From: Sulfitobacter marinus
GTDB lineage: Bacteria; Pseudomonadota; Alphaproteobacteria; Rhodobacterales; Rhodobacteraceae
Direction: 5' to 3'
Length of the DNA: 64,000 nt
NCBI RefSeq assembly: GCF_900116285.1
Contig: NZ_FPAJ01000002.1
Span: 496,001 to 560,000, forward strand
Shown here: in pieces, positions 63,620 to 64,000 of the stretch
Layout: every line of letters begins with the position of its first letter
Position numbering within the stretch: position 1 is the first letter of the stretch
Program-made: the position numbers and the translations under genes
The notes under the pieces: model-generated
Told to the model about the DNA's origin: nothing
Databases searched by the model: none
Seen by the model: only the letters and a program-made list of their open reading frames with translations

Positions 63620-64000
63620 TTACTTTTTCAGTCCGATTTTGCGGCCAGCACGGTCGGGAAAGGGCAGGCTGCTGTGGGCTTGCTTCATCGCGTCAAGCTT
63701 GGACAGGATCGATTGCGGCATGGGGGTGACGCGGGGGCCGGACTGATCAACATGCAAGGTCAACGCCTCGCCGGTGGCGGCCAGCCAGCCGTCTTCGTGC
63801 CAGAGCTCGGTGAAAGTGTGGAACCGTTTTTCGTCGAAATCCAACAGTTGGAAGGTGCAATAGGTCTGAGCACCCTCATGTAGTTCGCGAATATAGCAGA
63901 TGTGAAATTCGGCCACATAGGTCGTGCAGCCCTGTTTCTGATAGTCGGGCCCAAAACCGATCTGTGTATAGGCATCATCGACGGCGTTATCCATCAAGAC
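63620..64000 (-). CDS. Hotdog-fold acyl-CoA thioesterase, N-terminus outside the window
   Basis: About 126 residues in a frame still open at the window edge. The visible part fits a 4HBT-type thioesterase of the form found near carnitine catabolism genes: VDDAYTQIGFGPDY, YVAEFHICYIRELHEG and LLDFDEKRFHTFTELWHEDG. The ATG at 63994 is unlikely to be the start because the conserved first strand and active-site region of the fold (about 25 residues) would be lost. It would hydrolyse an acyl-CoA; the substrate is unknown. Confidence 0.85.
   Translation of the reverse strand, partial: VLMDNAVDDAYTQIGFGPDYQKQGCTTYVAEFHICYIRELHEGAQTYCTFQLLDFDEKRFHTFTELWHEDGWLAATGEALTLHVDQSGPRVTPMPQSILSKLDAMKQAHSSLPFPDRAGRKIGLKK

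Overview
The window is a contiguous chromosomal stretch of a Rhodobacterales alphaproteobacterium, most likely of the Roseobacter group. The evidence is high coding density at roughly 58-60% G+C, a dcw (division and cell wall) cluster in the usual alphaproteobacterial order running into lpxC, bamD and recN, the aerobic cobaltochelatase genes cobS and cobT, a DUF1127 gene followed by CCUCCUCCC-loop small RNAs (the Rhodobacter CcsR or 'cuckoo' arrangement), a terminator-ended small RNA ahead of mraZ (UpsM-like), and alphaproteobacterial LexA and CtrA boxes. The genus cannot be fixed from what is visible. I see no rRNA, tRNA, transposase, prophage or CRISPR array.

Layout. 1-5.6 kb: the end of glmM, a DMT exporter, ilvC, and a divergent pair of Lrp-type regulators followed by a class V aminotransferase. 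5.7-17.8 kb: ubiquinone-type hydroxylase, nucleotidase, GntR regulator, a large membrane glycosyltransferase with an N-terminal MshEN (c-di-GMP-binding type) domain, carA, yqeY, DUF2244, a VOC protein, pyruvate carboxylase and a lactate-dehydrogenase-type FMN enzyme. 17.9-25.7 kb: a LexA-boxed UvrD/PcrA helicase carrying a foreign-looking in-frame insertion, a class III aminotransferase, a LysE exporter, the DUF1127/small-RNA locus, mrp and a secreted protein of unknown function. 26.3-52.4 kb: UpsM-like RNA, mraZ, rsmH, ftsL, ftsI, murE, murF, mraY, (glsA on the other strand), murD, (a FAD oxidoreductase on the other strand), ftsW, murG, murC, two DUF2484 genes, murB, ddl, ftsQ, ftsA, ftsZ, lpxC, bamD, recN. 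52.5-64 kb: a ClC channel, a CtrA-boxed RTX-repeat protein, DUF427, aminopeptidase P, cobT, a racemase-fold protein lacking its catalytic cysteines, cobS, a J-domain protein, bolA, a DUF4177-like protein and the start-less end of a thioesterase.

How it works together. The central block makes UDP-MurNAc-pentapeptide and lipid I/II, moves them to the septum and builds the divisome; glmM at the window start supplies GlcN-1-P for the same precursor. MurE carries the DNPR motif of meso-diaminopimelate-adding enzymes. Two oppositely oriented genes interrupt the cluster, each meeting its upstream neighbour tail to tail across a copy of the same structured repeat.

Most interesting points: the MshEN-glycosyltransferase fusion whose Shine-Dalgarno lies inside a perfect hairpin before a TTG start; the 81-codon low-GC insertion in UvrD; six anti-Shine-Dalgarno hairpin RNAs under two copies of a 46-bp upstream element; the cysteine-less racemase homologue translationally coupled between cobS and cobT; and a dispersed repeat with covarying hairpins. 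None is proven to be a new system; each finding states what would decide it.
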